The position numbers and the translations under genes are program-made. Positions 22,967 to 32,065 of a stretch of DNA of 43,487 nt are shown one piece after another (positions within the stretch are counted from its first letter, which is position 1; every line of letters starts with the position of its first letter). The DNA comes from Acidobacteriota bacterium (GTDB lineage Bacteria; Acidobacteriota; Holophagae; Holophagales; Holophagaceae), in the NCBI GenBank assembly GCA_016192145.1, contig JACPUT010000019.1, positions 1 through 43,487 of the forward strand, in the 5' to 3' direction. The notes under the pieces were generated by a model. That model did not search any database, was not told the DNA's origin, and saw only the letters and a list, made by a program, of their open reading frames with translations.

Positions 22967-24340
22967 CATCGGCTCCGGATCCTCAGGCATCGGAAGGGAC
23001 TCACCCTGGATGCCCTGGCGGACCTTTCCGGCGTGAACCGCGGAACCATCCATCGCATCGAGCTGAATCAGGTCTCCCCGCGCATCGACACCCTCCAGCT
23101 CCTGTGCCGGGCCATGGGGTTCACCCTGGAGACCTTTTTCGCCGTGGAGGAGGGTGTCGAGGCGGCTCCTTCGGCGGCCCCCGAGGAAAGCGACCTCCCG
23201 GGCCCCCTGGGCTTCCAGCAGGGGACCCTGGTCTGGCTCGAACACCTGCAGGCCTTGCTGCAGTGCAGCGCGGAGGCCTTCACGGTGCTGGATGGCGCGG
23301 GATTCAGCCTCTTTGAATCCGACCCGGCCCTCCTCATGCTTGGGGGTTCCCTCTTCGAGCGGCGGGAGGCCCCATGGTGGGAGGCTTCCCATGCGGAGGA
23401 TCGCCCCGGCCTGCGGAACGCCTTCGCGGAAGTTTTGGAGGATCCGGGCCAACCCCGAGTCATCCAACACCGGATCCCCCTCGACGGCGGCGGCGTCCGC
23501 TGGATCCGCTCCACCTTCTCCAACCACCTGCGCCACCCCGCCATCCAAGGGGTCCTGGTCAATTCCTTCGACATCAGCGAGGCCCGGAAGGCCGAAGAGG
23601 ATCTCCTGCTCCTCCACCGTCGCGAGACGCAGCTGGCCCTGTTGGGGGCCATGACGGCCCGGTTCAGCAACCTGCTGGCGGTGCTCCAGGGCGGCCTCGA
23701 CCTGATGGGCCCCGAAGCCCCCCCGGAACCGGCCCTGCTCGCCAACCTCCAGGTGGCCTTGGACAGTGGCGCCAGCCTCATCCGCCAGATGAGGGACACC
23801 TGCGGTCCCTCATCCCTGACGGTGTCCCCCCTGGACTTCGAGGACTTCCTTCGGGATCTGGCCGCCCCGCACCCGGGCGCCCCTGGGGTGGAGGCCCGAT
23901 TTCCCCCCCATTCGGCCCAGGAACCCCCGCACCGCCTGGATCGGGAACCGCCCTCCGGGACACCCCGGGCCCTGCGAGGGGTGATCCTGCTCGTGGAGGA
24001 TGAGGAGGTGGTCCGCTTCACCACCTCCCTCCTCCTGGAGCGCCTGGGCCTGGAGGTCCTGCAGGCCAGCGATGGGTTGGAGGCCCTGGAGACCTACCGC
24101 CAGCGGGGTCCCGCCATCGACCTCATCCTCCTGGACCTGCACATGCCCATCATGGATGGCCGCGAGACCTACGCCGCCCTTCAGAAGCTGGACCCCCGCA
24201 TCCGGGTGGCCCTGTGCACCGGCTCCTCCATCCCGGATCTCGCCGCCATCCTCGATCCCTCCAACCTCGTGGGCGTCCTCCAGAAGCCCTACCGCGCCGC
24301 GGAATTGGAAAGCTTCCTGGCGCACACCCTGGGGGCCTGA
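22958..24340 (+). CDS. XRE helix-turn-helix / PAS / pseudo-histidine kinase / receiver fusion
   Basis: This 460-residue cytoplasmic protein has a rare domain order. Residues 3-60 are a Cro/C1-type HTH (LTLDALADLSGVNRGTIHRIE). Residues about 100-210 are PAS-like, with a C-terminal VRWIRSTF and VLVNSFDISEARKAEEDL block. Residues about 220-285 resemble a HisKA dimerisation helix pair, but where AHDFNNLL is expected the sequence is TARFSNLL, with Ala 234 in place of the phosphoacceptor His. The ATPase domain is absent, replaced by a Pro-rich linker of about 45 residues. Residues 341-460 are a receiver domain with ILLVEDEE, phosphoacceptor Asp 393, Thr 421 and Lys 443. It looks like a hybrid kinase that lost catalysis in frame and became a phospho- or ligand-controlled DNA-binding protein. 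Target genes are unknown. Confidence 0.8.
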   Translation: MVNHRLRILRHRKGLTLDALADLSGVNRGTIHRIELNQVSPRIDTLQLLCRAMGFTLETFFAVEEGVEAAPSAAPEESDLPGPLGFQQGTLVWLEHLQALLQCSAEAFTVLDGAGFSLFESDPALLMLGGSLFERREAPWWEASHAEDRPGLRNAFAEVLEDPGQPRVIQHRIPLDGGGVRWIRSTFSNHLRHPAIQGVLVNSFDISEARKAEEDLLLLHRRETQLALLGAMTARFSNLLAVLQGGLDLMGPEAPPEPALLANLQVALDSGASLIRQMRDTCGPSSLTVSPLDFEDFLRDLAAPHPGAPGVEARFPPHSAQEPPHRLDREPPSGTPRALRGVILLVEDEEVVRFTTSLLLERLGLEVLQASDGLEALETYRQRGPAIDLILLDLHMPIMDGRETYAALQKLDPRIRVALCTGSSIPDLAAILDPSNLVGVLQKPYRAAELESFLAHTLGA

Positions 24341-24351
24341 GGCGCCAGGGT
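24326..24351. terminator. Possible shared hairpin at convergent gene ends
   Basis: ACCCTGG (24326-24332) pairs with CCAGGGT (24345-24351) around a GCC-TGA-GGC inner stem. It bridges the 10-bp gap between the converging XRE-receiver and serS genes. There is no T run on either side, so termination is only suggested. Confidence 0.35.
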
Positions 24352-25622
24352 CAGCGGATCACCTCTAACCCGCCCAGGTAGGGCCGCAGGACTTTGGGTA
24401 CGACCACGCTGCCATCGGCCTGCTGGTAGTTCTCCAGGATGGCCACCCAGGTGCGGCCCACGGCGAGGCCGCTGCCGTTGAGGGTGTGGAGGAACTGGGG
24501 CTTGCCCTTGGCCTCGGCGCGGAATTTGAGATTGGCGCGGCGGGCCTGGAAATCGCCGAACCAGCTGCAGGAACTGATCTCTCGATAGGTGGCCTGGGAG
24601 GGCAGCCACACTTCGAGGTCGTAGGTCTTCTGGCTGCTGAAGCCCATGTCGCCCGTGCAGAGCAGCACGCGGCGGTAGGGCAGTTCCAACGCTTCGAGGA
24701 TGGCCTCGGCGTCGCCCGTGAGGCGCTCCAGCTCCGCTTCCGCCGCCTCGGGCGTGGTGAAGGTGACGAGCTCCACTTTGTGGAACTGGTGCTGGCGGAT
24801 GATGCCGCGGGTGTCGCGGCCGTAGCTGCCCGCCTCGCTGCGGAAGCAGGGGGTGAAGGCGCAGTGGCGCAGGGGCAGCGCGGCGCCCTCCAGGATCTCG
24901 TCGCGGTAGAGGTTGGTGACGGGCACCTCCGCCGTGGGGATCAAATAGAGCTTCGAATCGCCGTGGGGCACGTGGAAGAGGTCCTGCTCGAACTTGGGCA
25001 GCTGGCCCGTGCCGTACATGCTCTCCGCGTTCACGAGGTAGGGCGTGATCACTTCCGCGTAGCCCGCCGCCGACTGGCGCTCGAGCATGAAGTTGATGAG
25101 GGCCCGCTCCAGCTTGGCGCCGGCGCCCTTGAGCACGGAGAAGCGCGCGCCGCTCAGCTTGGAGGCGCGGTCCAGATCGAGAATGCCGAGGCTGGTGCCC
25201 AGATCCACGTGGTCCTTGGGCTGCTCGATGGCGGGGATCGTGCCCCATCGCTTGATCTCCACGTTGGCGTGTTCATCGCGCCCGTTGGGCACGGAGGCAT
25301 GGGGCGCGTTGGGCACGGCGGCGAGGAAGGATTGGAAGGCAGCCTCCGCTTCCTTCTCAGCGGCTTCCAGGGCCTTCATCTGCTCCCCCACCTTGCGCTG
25401 GGCCTCGATGAGGTGGCTGGCATCTTGCTTCGCCCGCTTGAGCTGGGCCACTTCATCGGATACGCGGTTGCGCTCGGCCTTGAGGGCCTCCGATTCCTGG
25501 ATCACCTGGCGGCGGGCCGATTCCAGGCGCTGGTAGCCCTCCCGGTCGAAGGCATAGCCCCGCTCCGCGAGGCGGGCCACCACGGCGTCGAGATCGTTGC
25601 GAAGGCGTTGAAGGTCGAGCAT
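24351..25622 (-). CDS. serS: Seryl-tRNA synthetase
   Basis: The 423 residues are the usual bacterial length. The N-terminal coiled-coil arm that grips tRNA-Ser covers about 1-110 ([20 protein letters not shown] through heptads such as [18 protein letters not shown]). The class II catalytic domain shows motif 2 ([23 protein letters not shown]) and the family block [15 protein letters not shown], followed by the [20 protein letters not shown] motif 3 region. It charges tRNA-Ser with serine in the cytoplasm. The ATG at 25622 has GGTGGA directly upstream; longer in-frame starts lack a site and family similarity. Confidence 0.95.
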   Translation of the reverse strand: MLDLQRLRNDLDAVVARLAERGYAFDREGYQRLESARRQVIQESEALKAERNRVSDEVAQLKRAKQDASHLIEAQRKVGEQMKALEAAEKEAEAAFQSFLAAVPNAPHASVPNGRDEHANVEIKRWGTIPAIEQPKDHVDLGTSLGILDLDRASKLSGARFSVLKGAGAKLERALINFMLERQSAAGYAEVITPYLVNAESMYGTGQLPKFEQDLFHVPHGDSKLYLIPTAEVPVTNLYRDEILEGAALPLRHCAFTPCFRSEAGSYGRDTRGIIRQHQFHKVELVTFTTPEAAEAELERLTGDAEAILEALELPYRRVLLCTGDMGFSSQKTYDLEVWLPSQATYREISSCSWFGDFQARRANLKFRAEAKGKPQFLHTLNGSGLAVGRTWVAILENYQQADGSVVVPKVLRPYLGGLEVIR

Positions 25623-25726
25623 TCCACCAGGATAGGGCGTCTGTCGGGGAGAACGCATGCGCACAATAAATTTTGCTTTTTCACAATTCATGAAATAAAA
25701 ATAGTCATTCGCCCCCGGAGGGGACC
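25623..25726. promoter_or_regulatory. AT-rich divergent promoter region between serS and the CapA gene
   Basis: About 45 bases (25668-25708) are strikingly AT-rich (AATAAATTTTGCTTTTTCAC, ATGAAATAAAAATAG) in an otherwise GC-rich window. This is where promoters for serS (minus) and the CapA-like gene (plus) must lie. No hexamer pair is convincing enough to name. GGAG (25717-25720) is the ribosome-binding site of the CapA-like gene. Confidence 0.45.
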
Positions 25727-27049
25727 ATGACCCGAACCCATTTGGCCCCGCGGGCCGCGGCCCTCCTCGCCCTGCTCACCCTTCCCTCCTTCGGCCAGGG
25801 CGCCCAGGCCCTCCCCCCGGACGACTCCCGGGCCGTCCACCTGCGCCGCCTACGCCCGCCGGAGCCGGCCGAGCGCATCGATTGGGCGGCGCGCATCACC
25901 GACCTCCTGAAGGAGGAACCGGGGGACCTGGTCGTCACGGCCGTGGGGGACATGATCTTCAACCAGCCCATCACCCACCTCAAGGATCCCGAACGGGCGG
26001 GCCTCTTCCGGATCATGCAGGAGGCCGACGTCGCCTACGGGAACCTGGAGTTCTCCCTCAACGACCGCCCGGACCTCCAACGGCCCTTCTACAACTTCCG
26101 CGCGCCCCGGGAATTCCGATGGGAGGTGGCCCGCACGGGCATCAACCTCGTGAGCCTGGCCAACAACCACGCCCTGGATTTCGGCCCCGAGGGATTGCTG
26201 GAATGCCTGAAGGCGCTGGATCACGCCAACATCACCTACGCGGGGGCCGGCCCCACCCTGGCCGCCGCCCATGCCCCCGGCCGCACCGAACTCGCGGGCC
26301 ACAAGTCCTCGGCCGCCCTGCTCTCCTACCTGCGCTACTGGACCTCGAAGTACCGCAGCAAGGATTCCGGCGCCCCCTCCCTCGCCACCATCGATCCCGC
26401 CGCGATCCTCGTGGCCCGGGACGGCAAGGCCGAGAAGGTCGAAGGTCCTCTGGCGTCCGATGTCGGCGTCATGGAGGACGACATCCTCCTGGCCCGGCGG
26501 AAGTCGGACCTCCTGCTGGTTGCCCTCCACAACCACGACGTGACCCACCACCGGGCCTACGGCATCCAGGACCGCACGCCCCCCAACGAGGAGCTCATGT
26601 ACCGGCGCGCCCTCGAGGCCGGGGCGGACATGGTGATCGGCACCGGCCCCCACGTGCTGCGCGGCATCGAACTCCACCAGGGGAAGCCCATCTTCTACAG
26701 CCTGGGCGATTTCATCTACCAGTACCGCACCCCAGAGCGCATCCCCGCGGACGTGATCCATCAACGGGACATCGAGATGGCGAAGGTGCCCAACACTTCC
26801 GTATGGGACCGCCGGGACTCCCAGGAGGTGATGGAGACCGTGATGGTGCGCATGGTCCACCACCAGGGAAAGCTGAAGCGGATCCAGCTCCTGCCCATCA
26901 CCATTGATGACGAGGGCCCGCTCTACGGCGTCCCCCGTCTCGCCTCCACCCGCCGGGGCGCCGAGATCCTGGAGCGCCTCCGGAAGCTCTCGGAGCCCTA
27001 CGGCACGCGCATCGTCACCAAGGGCTGGTACGGGGAAGTGCAGCTCTAG
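25727..27049 (+). CDS. CapA-family secreted metallophosphatase-fold protein (PGA_cap)
   Basis: This 440-residue protein has an export signal (hydrophobic [23 protein letters not shown]). The body is the CapA/PgsA fold: VTAVGDMIF with the first metal-binding Asp, [39 protein letters not shown] in place of the usual HWGxEY motif, [16 protein letters not shown] and [11 protein letters not shown]. CapA proteins take part in poly-gamma-glutamate capsule synthesis or release, but many relatives have no capsule and unknown substrates. It ends 10 bp from the end of the YfcC-like carrier gene, which is convergent, so it is next to but not in the cyanophycin operon. Acting on an extracellular polyamide would fit the area, but this is speculation. 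Confidence 0.82.
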   Translation: MTRTHLAPRAAALLALLTLPSFGQGAQALPPDDSRAVHLRRLRPPEPAERIDWAARITDLLKEEPGDLVVTAVGDMIFNQPITHLKDPERAGLFRIMQEADVAYGNLEFSLNDRPDLQRPFYNFRAPREFRWEVARTGINLVSLANNHALDFGPEGLLECLKALDHANITYAGAGPTLAAAHAPGRTELAGHKSSAALLSYLRYWTSKYRSKDSGAPSLATIDPAAILVARDGKAEKVEGPLASDVGVMEDDILLARRKSDLLLVALHNHDVTHHRAYGIQDRTPPNEELMYRRALEAGADMVIGTGPHVLRGIELHQGKPIFYSLGDFIYQYRTPERIPADVIHQRDIEMAKVPNTSVWDRRDSQEVMETVMVRMVHHQGKLKRIQLLPITIDDEGPLYGVPRLASTRRGAEILERLRKLSEPYGTRIVTKGWYGEVQL

Positions 27050-27061
27050 GAGCCTGCCTTC
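27035..27061. terminator. Possible bidirectional hairpin between convergent genes
   Basis: GAAG-TGCAG-CTC-TAG-GAG-CCTGC-CTTC is an imperfect inverted repeat (one bulge per arm) covering the stop codon of the CapA-like gene and the last codons of the convergent carrier gene. It lacks a T run. It may serve both genes, since only 10 bp separate them. Confidence 0.3.
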
Positions 27062-28505
27062 AGATGGGTCCCCAGTGGAAGAACAGCGTGGGCGGCACCA
27101 GCAGCAGGAAGGCCAGCCCCATGAGGATCAGCATCAGAGGCAGGAACCACCGGGCCCACCGTTCCCAAGGGATCCTCGCCGCCCCCAGCACCCCCATGGT
27201 CACCGCGCTGGTGGGCAGGATGGGGTTGATGAGTTCCGAGAGCGCGAAGCTGTACACGCAGGTCTGACGGGTGACGCCCACGAGGTCCGACAGGGGTGCC
27301 AGCACGGGCATGGTGAGGGCCGCCTGTGAGGTGCCCGAGTGGATGAAGAAGTTGATGCAGCACTGCAGGAGGAACATCACCTGCGCCGTGACGGCCTTCG
27401 GCAGCACGCGAATGGCGCCCGCCCCGTGGAGCAGGAGCGTGTCCATGATGCGGGCATCATTGGCGATCACCAGCAGCGCCCGCGCGCAGGCCACGATGAG
27501 CACCACGCCCACCATGTCCTTCGCGCCATTGACGAAGTGGCGGGCCAAGGTGCTCGGCCCCATCCGCGACACCACCCCCACCACGAGGCCCATCCCCAGG
27601 AAGAGGGCGCCGATGGGCTCCAGGTACCACTGGTGCCGCAGCACGCCGTACACCAGGAGCACCAGGGCTCCCAGGAAGGCCAGGAGGGACAGGACGTGGG
27701 AGGCGCGCCAGGCATCCTCCCCCGGAGCGGGGGACTGCACCTCGCGCGCCAGGTCGAGGTCGCGCACGAGGCTCAGCTCCGGGTTCCGCTTCACCTTGGC
27801 TGCATAGATCATCACGTAGGCGATCACCACGCTGGTGGCCACCACCCAGGCCAGGGCCCTGTAACCGAGCCCCGAATAGATGGGCACTCCCGCGATGCCC
27901 TGGGCCACGCCCACGGTGAAGGGATTGAAGAAGGCGCAGGCGAAGCCCGCCGCGGCGCCGAGGAAGGGGATGGCCACCCCCACGAGGGAGTCGTAGCCCA
28001 GGGCCCGGGCCAGGGCCACGAAGATCATCACGAGGGGGATGAGCTCCTCCGCCATGCCGAACACGGCCCCCGCCAGCGAGAACACGGTCATCAGCACGGG
28101 GATGAAGAGCAGCTCCAGAAGGCGGTGGCGCCGCACGTGCACGGTGAGCCGGCGGATGCCCTGCTCCACGGCGCCCGTTTCCTGGAAGATGCCAAAGGCC
28201 CCGCCGATGATGAAGAGGAAGACGATGAGCCCCGCCCCTTCCAGGAAGCCCTTGATGGGCGCGAGCAGGAGGGTCTGCAGCCCCAGGTAGATCTTGGGAA
28301 GGTGCTGATAGGTTCCATCCACCGGCACTTTGACGTGGCCGCCATCGGGCAGCACCTTGTCGATGCGCTGGAATTCCCCCGAGGGGACGAGCCACGACAG
28401 CACCAGCACCAAAGCGATGAGCGCGCCCACCAACACGAGGGTGTGGGGCATCTTCATTCCCCGGGCCGGAACCTCGGGAGCGGGGGCGGTGGGGGTTGGG
28501 CTCAT
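27060..28505 (-). CDS. YfcC/DcuC-family carrier, last gene of the putative cyanophycin operon
   Basis: This 481-residue inner-membrane protein has about 12 hydrophobic segments. Family signatures are FLFIIGGAFGIFQETGAVEQGI, GMAEELIPLV, and near the C-terminus FFIHSGTSQAALTMPVLAPLSDLVGV, then SELINPILPTSAVTMGVLG. YfcC/DcuC proteins (ion transporter superfamily) carry C4-dicarboxylates, basic amino acids or small peptides; the substrate cannot be read from sequence. The ATG overlaps the stop of the isoaspartyl dipeptidase by 4 bp, so the two are translationally coupled and the cargo is most likely an aspartyl compound (beta-Asp-Arg, aspartate or arginine). Confidence 0.82.
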   Translation of the reverse strand: MSPTPTAPAPEVPARGMKMPHTLVLVGALIALVLVLSWLVPSGEFQRIDKVLPDGGHVKVPVDGTYQHLPKIYLGLQTLLLAPIKGFLEGAGLIVFLFIIGGAFGIFQETGAVEQGIRRLTVHVRRHRLLELLFIPVLMTVFSLAGAVFGMAEELIPLVMIFVALARALGYDSLVGVAIPFLGAAAGFACAFFNPFTVGVAQGIAGVPIYSGLGYRALAWVVATSVVIAYVMIYAAKVKRNPELSLVRDLDLAREVQSPAPGEDAWRASHVLSLLAFLGALVLLVYGVLRHQWYLEPIGALFLGMGLVVGVVSRMGPSTLARHFVNGAKDMVGVVLIVACARALLVIANDARIMDTLLLHGAGAIRVLPKAVTAQVMFLLQCCINFFIHSGTSQAALTMPVLAPLSDLVGVTRQTCVYSFALSELINPILPTSAVTMGVLGAARIPWERWARWFLPLMLILMGLAFLLLVPPTLFFHWGPI

Positions 28506-29668
28506 GCGTAGATTCCCTTGGCCAGCAGTTTGCCCGCCTTCATCAGGGGGCGCCCCTTGGCGATCACCGACCGCACCTCCAGGCTCTGGGGATCCAGCAG
28601 CACCACGTCCGCATCGAGGCCCGGGGCCAGGCGCCCCTTCCCGCGCAGCTTCAGGATGTGCGCCGGGTTGGAGGTGATCACCCGCAGGGCCGTGGCCAGG
28701 GGGATGCCCTCTTCCTGGATGGCCTGGCGAACCGCCGCGAAGAGGGAGGTCACCCGGCCGATGGAGATGCCCTTCAGGCGTCCCGCCTCATCCCAATCCG
28801 GCAGGCTGCCCTGGCCATCGGAGGTGAAGGTGATGCGGCCCGGATCCACTCCGGCTTCCAGGATCCGGCGCAGGGCCTTGGCGCAGGGTACCTCCCCCGC
28901 CTGTTGGTAGGACGGAAGGGTGGAGGTGGTGAAATCCACGTAGCCCCCGGCCTGGGCGTAGGCGATGCCCTCCTCGAAGAGGTCCGCATTCCGGTTGATG
29001 TGGGTGGGGAGCATCTGGGTGGGGGGGACCTCCGTCTCCATGAGCATGCGCCGGAGGTAGTCGAGGCCCCGGGCCCCATCGCCCAGGTGGATGTGCACCA
29101 AGCCCGCCTTGCCCGAGAGCATGCCGCCCCGGCGGGCCTCACCCACCAGCCGGGCGAAGGCCTCGAAGGTGGGCTGACTGGAGCGGTGATCCGAGAGGGC
29201 GATCTCCCCGGCTCCGATCACCTTGTCCAAGTAGAGGAGGTCCTCTTCCAGGGAAGGCAGCATGGTGCGCAAGGGCATGCCGTAGGAACCGGAGTAGACG
29301 TAGGTGCTCAGCCCCTCCTCCTCCAGCCCCTTGGCCTTGGCCAGGAGCCCGGGCATGTTCCGTGTGAGCCCGTCCGTACCCAGGCAACCCACCACCGTGG
29401 TGACGCCACCCGCGATGGCATCCGTGAGCGGCAGCTCCGGGGTGCGGGTGGCGAAGCCCCCTTCCCCGCCGCCGCCCATGATGTGGACGTGCCCATCGAT
29501 GAAGCCAGGCACCGCCAGGAGGTTCCGTCCCTCGATCACCTCGCAGTAGCGCCTCGGAACGCGGATGTCCGGCTCCATGCGGAGGATCCGTCCACCGCCC
29601 AGCAAGAGGTCGCAGCGCCCCCCCGGCTCCGGGCTGTAGACGTCGACGTTTTTGATGAGGAGCAACAT
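28502..29668 (-). CDS. iadA: Isoaspartyl dipeptidase (beta-aspartyl peptidase)
   Basis: This 388-residue cytoplasmic amidohydrolase cuts beta-aspartyl (isoaspartyl) dipeptides. DGHVHIMGGGGEGGF holds metal His 60 and His 62 and the substrate-contacting Glu 69; IALSDHRSSQPT, VHIHLGDG and THINRN supply later metal and substrate residues, and FTSDGQGSLPDWDE the catalytic Asp. Length and motifs agree with IadA. There is no signal peptide. GGAG precedes the ATG at 29668 by five bases. In an operon with a cyanophycinase its obvious job is to hydrolyse beta-Asp-Arg, the cyanophycinase product, to aspartate and arginine; repair of isoaspartyl peptides is the alternative. Confidence 0.9.
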   Translation of the reverse strand: MLLLIKNVDVYSPEPGGRCDLLLGGGRILRMEPDIRVPRRYCEVIEGRNLLAVPGFIDGHVHIMGGGGEGGFATRTPELPLTDAIAGGVTTVVGCLGTDGLTRNMPGLLAKAKGLEEEGLSTYVYSGSYGMPLRTMLPSLEEDLLYLDKVIGAGEIALSDHRSSQPTFEAFARLVGEARRGGMLSGKAGLVHIHLGDGARGLDYLRRMLMETEVPPTQMLPTHINRNADLFEEGIAYAQAGGYVDFTTSTLPSYQQAGEVPCAKALRRILEAGVDPGRITFTSDGQGSLPDWDEAGRLKGISIGRVTSLFAAVRQAIQEEGIPLATALRVITSNPAHILKLRGKGRLAPGLDADVVLLDPQSLEVRSVIAKGRPLMKAGKLLAKGIYA

Positions 29669-29694
29669 GGAAACTCCAGGCGAGACGGGCGGAT

Positions 29695-31170
29695 TCAGAG
29701 GACGCGGGACACGGGCAGGCCCGCGCCCGGGGCGGCCCACGCCCGGAATCCGGGGTAGGCGTAGAGGCCGTAGAGGAGGCAGGGTTCCAGCACCTGGATG
29801 GCCCGGCGGGCGAGGTCCTGGTCCAGGTTCACCAGGAGGGTGCCCACGGGCAGCAGGGCCTCCACCGCCGGTTGGCGCTCCACGATCTGGCGATCCTTGT
29901 AGCGCTGGTAGAGCGGATCGTAGGGCTCTTCAAGCCGCAGGAGTCGCACCGCCTCCACCTGGGCCCGCTCCGGGGACGCCAGGGTGCGGTAGACGATCCC
30001 CTGGGCCGTCAGCACCGGGAGGAACCGCGCAGCCGCTTCGGGAGCGATGGCGTAGGCCCGGGGCGTGGGCACGCTGCCCTTCACCACCAGATCCCGCATG
30101 ACGTTGGGCGTGGGCACTTCCAAGGTGCGCCCCGTGGCCACCTCCCGCACCTTCACCCGGTGCACCCGGCCGCCCACGTTGCCCCAGAAGGTGTTGGTGG
30201 CGATGAAGGCAGGCAGAGGCTCCCGCCGGGCTCGCTCGGTCAACGCGCGGATGCGCGCGCGCCAGGCCGGGGTCCCGATCAGGTGGCGGTAGAGGATCCG
30301 GTAGCCCTCCACGCGCTCCCCCAGGTCCGCCTGGGGATTCGAGGCGCGGTGCCGCACGCCGGATTCGATGATGAAGGAGAGGGCGCCGAGGGTGCCCATG
30401 CCATTGCGGCCGTCGTCCACCTCCGAGGTGGAGGGGCGGATCTCTTCTTCGGGAGGGGGACCTCCCACGGAGTAGCGTTGGTAGGCGTGCCCTGCTTTCG
30501 CCTGCAGGGGCGCCGCCGCGGCCACCGCTGCGAGGCCCGCGGCCTTCAAGTACCCGGGGATGAGCGGATGGTTGGCCGCGTCCATGGTGATGAGGGGCCA
30601 GGCTTCCCAGCCGCGCTGGGCGTAGGCCTCCCCATCCCGCCCGAACTCGTGGCTGTCCACGGCCAGGTGGGGGCGCACCCGGCGGGCCACGCGGTGGAGG
30701 GCCTGGGTCTCCGGCTGCGCCAGCAGCAGATGATCGCGGTTCAGGTCGGCGCCCGTGGCGGTGACGCGCCGGTGGGCTTCGGCGCCATCGGGGTTGAGCA
30801 TGGGCATCAGGTAGAGATCCACATCCTCGGGCAGGCGCTCGGGGTGTTCCGCCACCTCCCGGATCAACGTGAGCTGGGCGTCCTTCCCGGCCACCTCATC
30901 GCCGTGTTGCTGGGCGTAGAACAGCACGCGGAACCGGGCCTTGGCGCCCCCGCGGTTCAACCGCACGAGGAATATCTTCCGGCCCTCGGCGGTGCGCGCC
31001 TCCTCGGCGACGGTGATGAAGCCCGGCTTCGCCACCCGGTCGAGGAAGGCGGCCATCTCCCCATAGGACACGGTGGCGCGAAAGGCGCGGGGTTCGCGGG
31101 GGAAGGGCGCGGAGATCTCCCCCGCCGAGCCGAGGGCGGTGAAGAGGATCAGCGCCGCGAGCGCCTTCAC
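29695..31170 (-). CDS. Secreted M14 zinc carboxypeptidase
   Basis: 491 residues with a signal peptide (MKALAALILFTALGSAG). The N-terminal part is an M14 metallocarboxypeptidase: QQHGDEVAGK gives zinc His 89 and Glu 92, NPDGAEAHRR and TGADLNRDH supply substrate-binding residues, DSHEFG the third zinc His, and FIIESGV the catalytic Glu. About 190 further C-terminal residues have no motif I recognise. M14 enzymes trim C-terminal residues from peptides in the periplasm or outside. It overlaps the cyanophycinase stop by 4 bp, so the two are probably made together and exported. It may trim cyanophycin-derived or other peptides; its exact substrate is unknown. Confidence 0.85.
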   Translation of the reverse strand: MKALAALILFTALGSAGEISAPFPREPRAFRATVSYGEMAAFLDRVAKPGFITVAEEARTAEGRKIFLVRLNRGGAKARFRVLFYAQQHGDEVAGKDAQLTLIREVAEHPERLPEDVDLYLMPMLNPDGAEAHRRVTATGADLNRDHLLLAQPETQALHRVARRVRPHLAVDSHEFGRDGEAYAQRGWEAWPLITMDAANHPLIPGYLKAAGLAAVAAAAPLQAKAGHAYQRYSVGGPPPEEEIRPSTSEVDDGRNGMGTLGALSFIIESGVRHRASNPQADLGERVEGYRILYRHLIGTPAWRARIRALTERARREPLPAFIATNTFWGNVGGRVHRVKVREVATGRTLEVPTPNVMRDLVVKGSVPTPRAYAIAPEAAARFLPVLTAQGIVYRTLASPERAQVEAVRLLRLEEPYDPLYQRYKDRQIVERQPAVEALLPVGTLLVNLDQDLARRAIQVLEPCLLYGLYAYPGFRAWAAPGAGLPVSRVL

Positions 31171-31997
31171 GGGCGGACCGCCCGGGTGCCCAGATCCAGC
31201 GACTGGCCGGCCCGCAGCACGTGGATGCGCAGGTCGCGGAAGGTCCCGTCCGCGCCCTTCATCACCCCGGGGTCGAAGACCATCACCGCGCGCTCGCCCA
31301 CCACCGTCGCCGTCCCATCCTTCACCACCAGGGCGGTGGCCTCGTCGATGCCAAGACCCAGGTGATCCGGATGCTCCATCACCAGGCTGAAGAGGCGATT
31401 CTGGCGGGAGCGGCGGAGGAAGTGCTGGTCCACGATCACGGCGGGCGGCAGGAAGCCCATGCCATCTCGGGTGCGGTAGGCGCCGGGACCGAACTCCGAC
31501 AGCGCCTCCTGCCCGAGCCGATCTTCGCCGGTGAACATGATCCTGGACATGATCGCGGCGCCCGCGCTGGTGCCGCCGATGGCCGCGCCGGCCTCATAGC
31601 GCTCCCTCACGAGGGCCTGTAGGGGCGTGCCCACGATCTTGTCGCCCACCAGGTTCTGATCCCCGCCCGTGAACCAGAATCCCGTGCAGCGGCGAGCCTG
31701 GGCCAGCAGGTCGGGTTTAGACGCATCGCTCCGTTCCCGCACATCGAGGGCGACGCAGCTCAGGCCCGCGGCATCCAGATCCGCCTTCCATTCGCGCAGG
31801 GCCCCCTCGGGATCACTGGTGGAGGTGGGGATGATGCCCACGATCCCGCTGCGGCCCCCGGAGGCCCTGAGGAAGGCGTCCAGGATCTCCTTGGGCATGC
31901 CGCCCCCCCCGACGATGACCAGCGTTCCCTTCGGCGCGAGGGGCGCCGCCTGCGATCCGACACAGGCCAACAGCAGGGCGAGGAGGAGGGTCTTCAT
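31167..31997 (-). CDS. cphB: Secreted cyanophycinase (peptidase family S51)
   Basis: 276 residues. A signal peptide (KTLLLALLLACVGSQA) precedes the S51 fold. Diagnostic motifs are GTLVIVGGGGMP, FWFTGGDQN (109-115), GGTSAGAAIM with nucleophile Ser 144, and FLPPAVIVDQHFLRRSRQNRL, all characteristic of cyanophycinase. The enzyme splits multi-L-arginyl-poly-L-aspartate into beta-Asp-Arg dipeptides. Intracellular CphB lacks a signal, whereas exported forms (CphE-like) serve organisms that eat cyanophycin made by others; the signal here points to the second role. AGGGAATCCC precedes the ATG. It follows the TonB receptor gene by about 70 bp. Confidence 0.88.
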   Translation of the reverse strand: MKTLLLALLLACVGSQAAPLAPKGTLVIVGGGGMPKEILDAFLRASGGRSGIVGIIPTSTSDPEGALREWKADLDAAGLSCVALDVRERSDASKPDLLAQARRCTGFWFTGGDQNLVGDKIVGTPLQALVRERYEAGAAIGGTSAGAAIMSRIMFTGEDRLGQEALSEFGPGAYRTRDGMGFLPPAVIVDQHFLRRSRQNRLFSLVMEHPDHLGLGIDEATALVVKDGTATVVGERAVMVFDPGVMKGADGTFRDLRIHVLRAGQSLDLGTRAVRP

Positions 31998-32065
31998 GGG
32001 ATTCCCTGGAAGCGGAAGCGGGGCGTCCAGGGGCGCCCCGCCACGGGTGGGTCGGGTTGGCAGGA

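Noticed and set aside
25727-27049. Capsule biosynthesis locus around the CapA-like gene
   Set aside because: No CapB, CapC or CapD/E-like gene is adjacent; flanking genes are serS and a convergent carrier.
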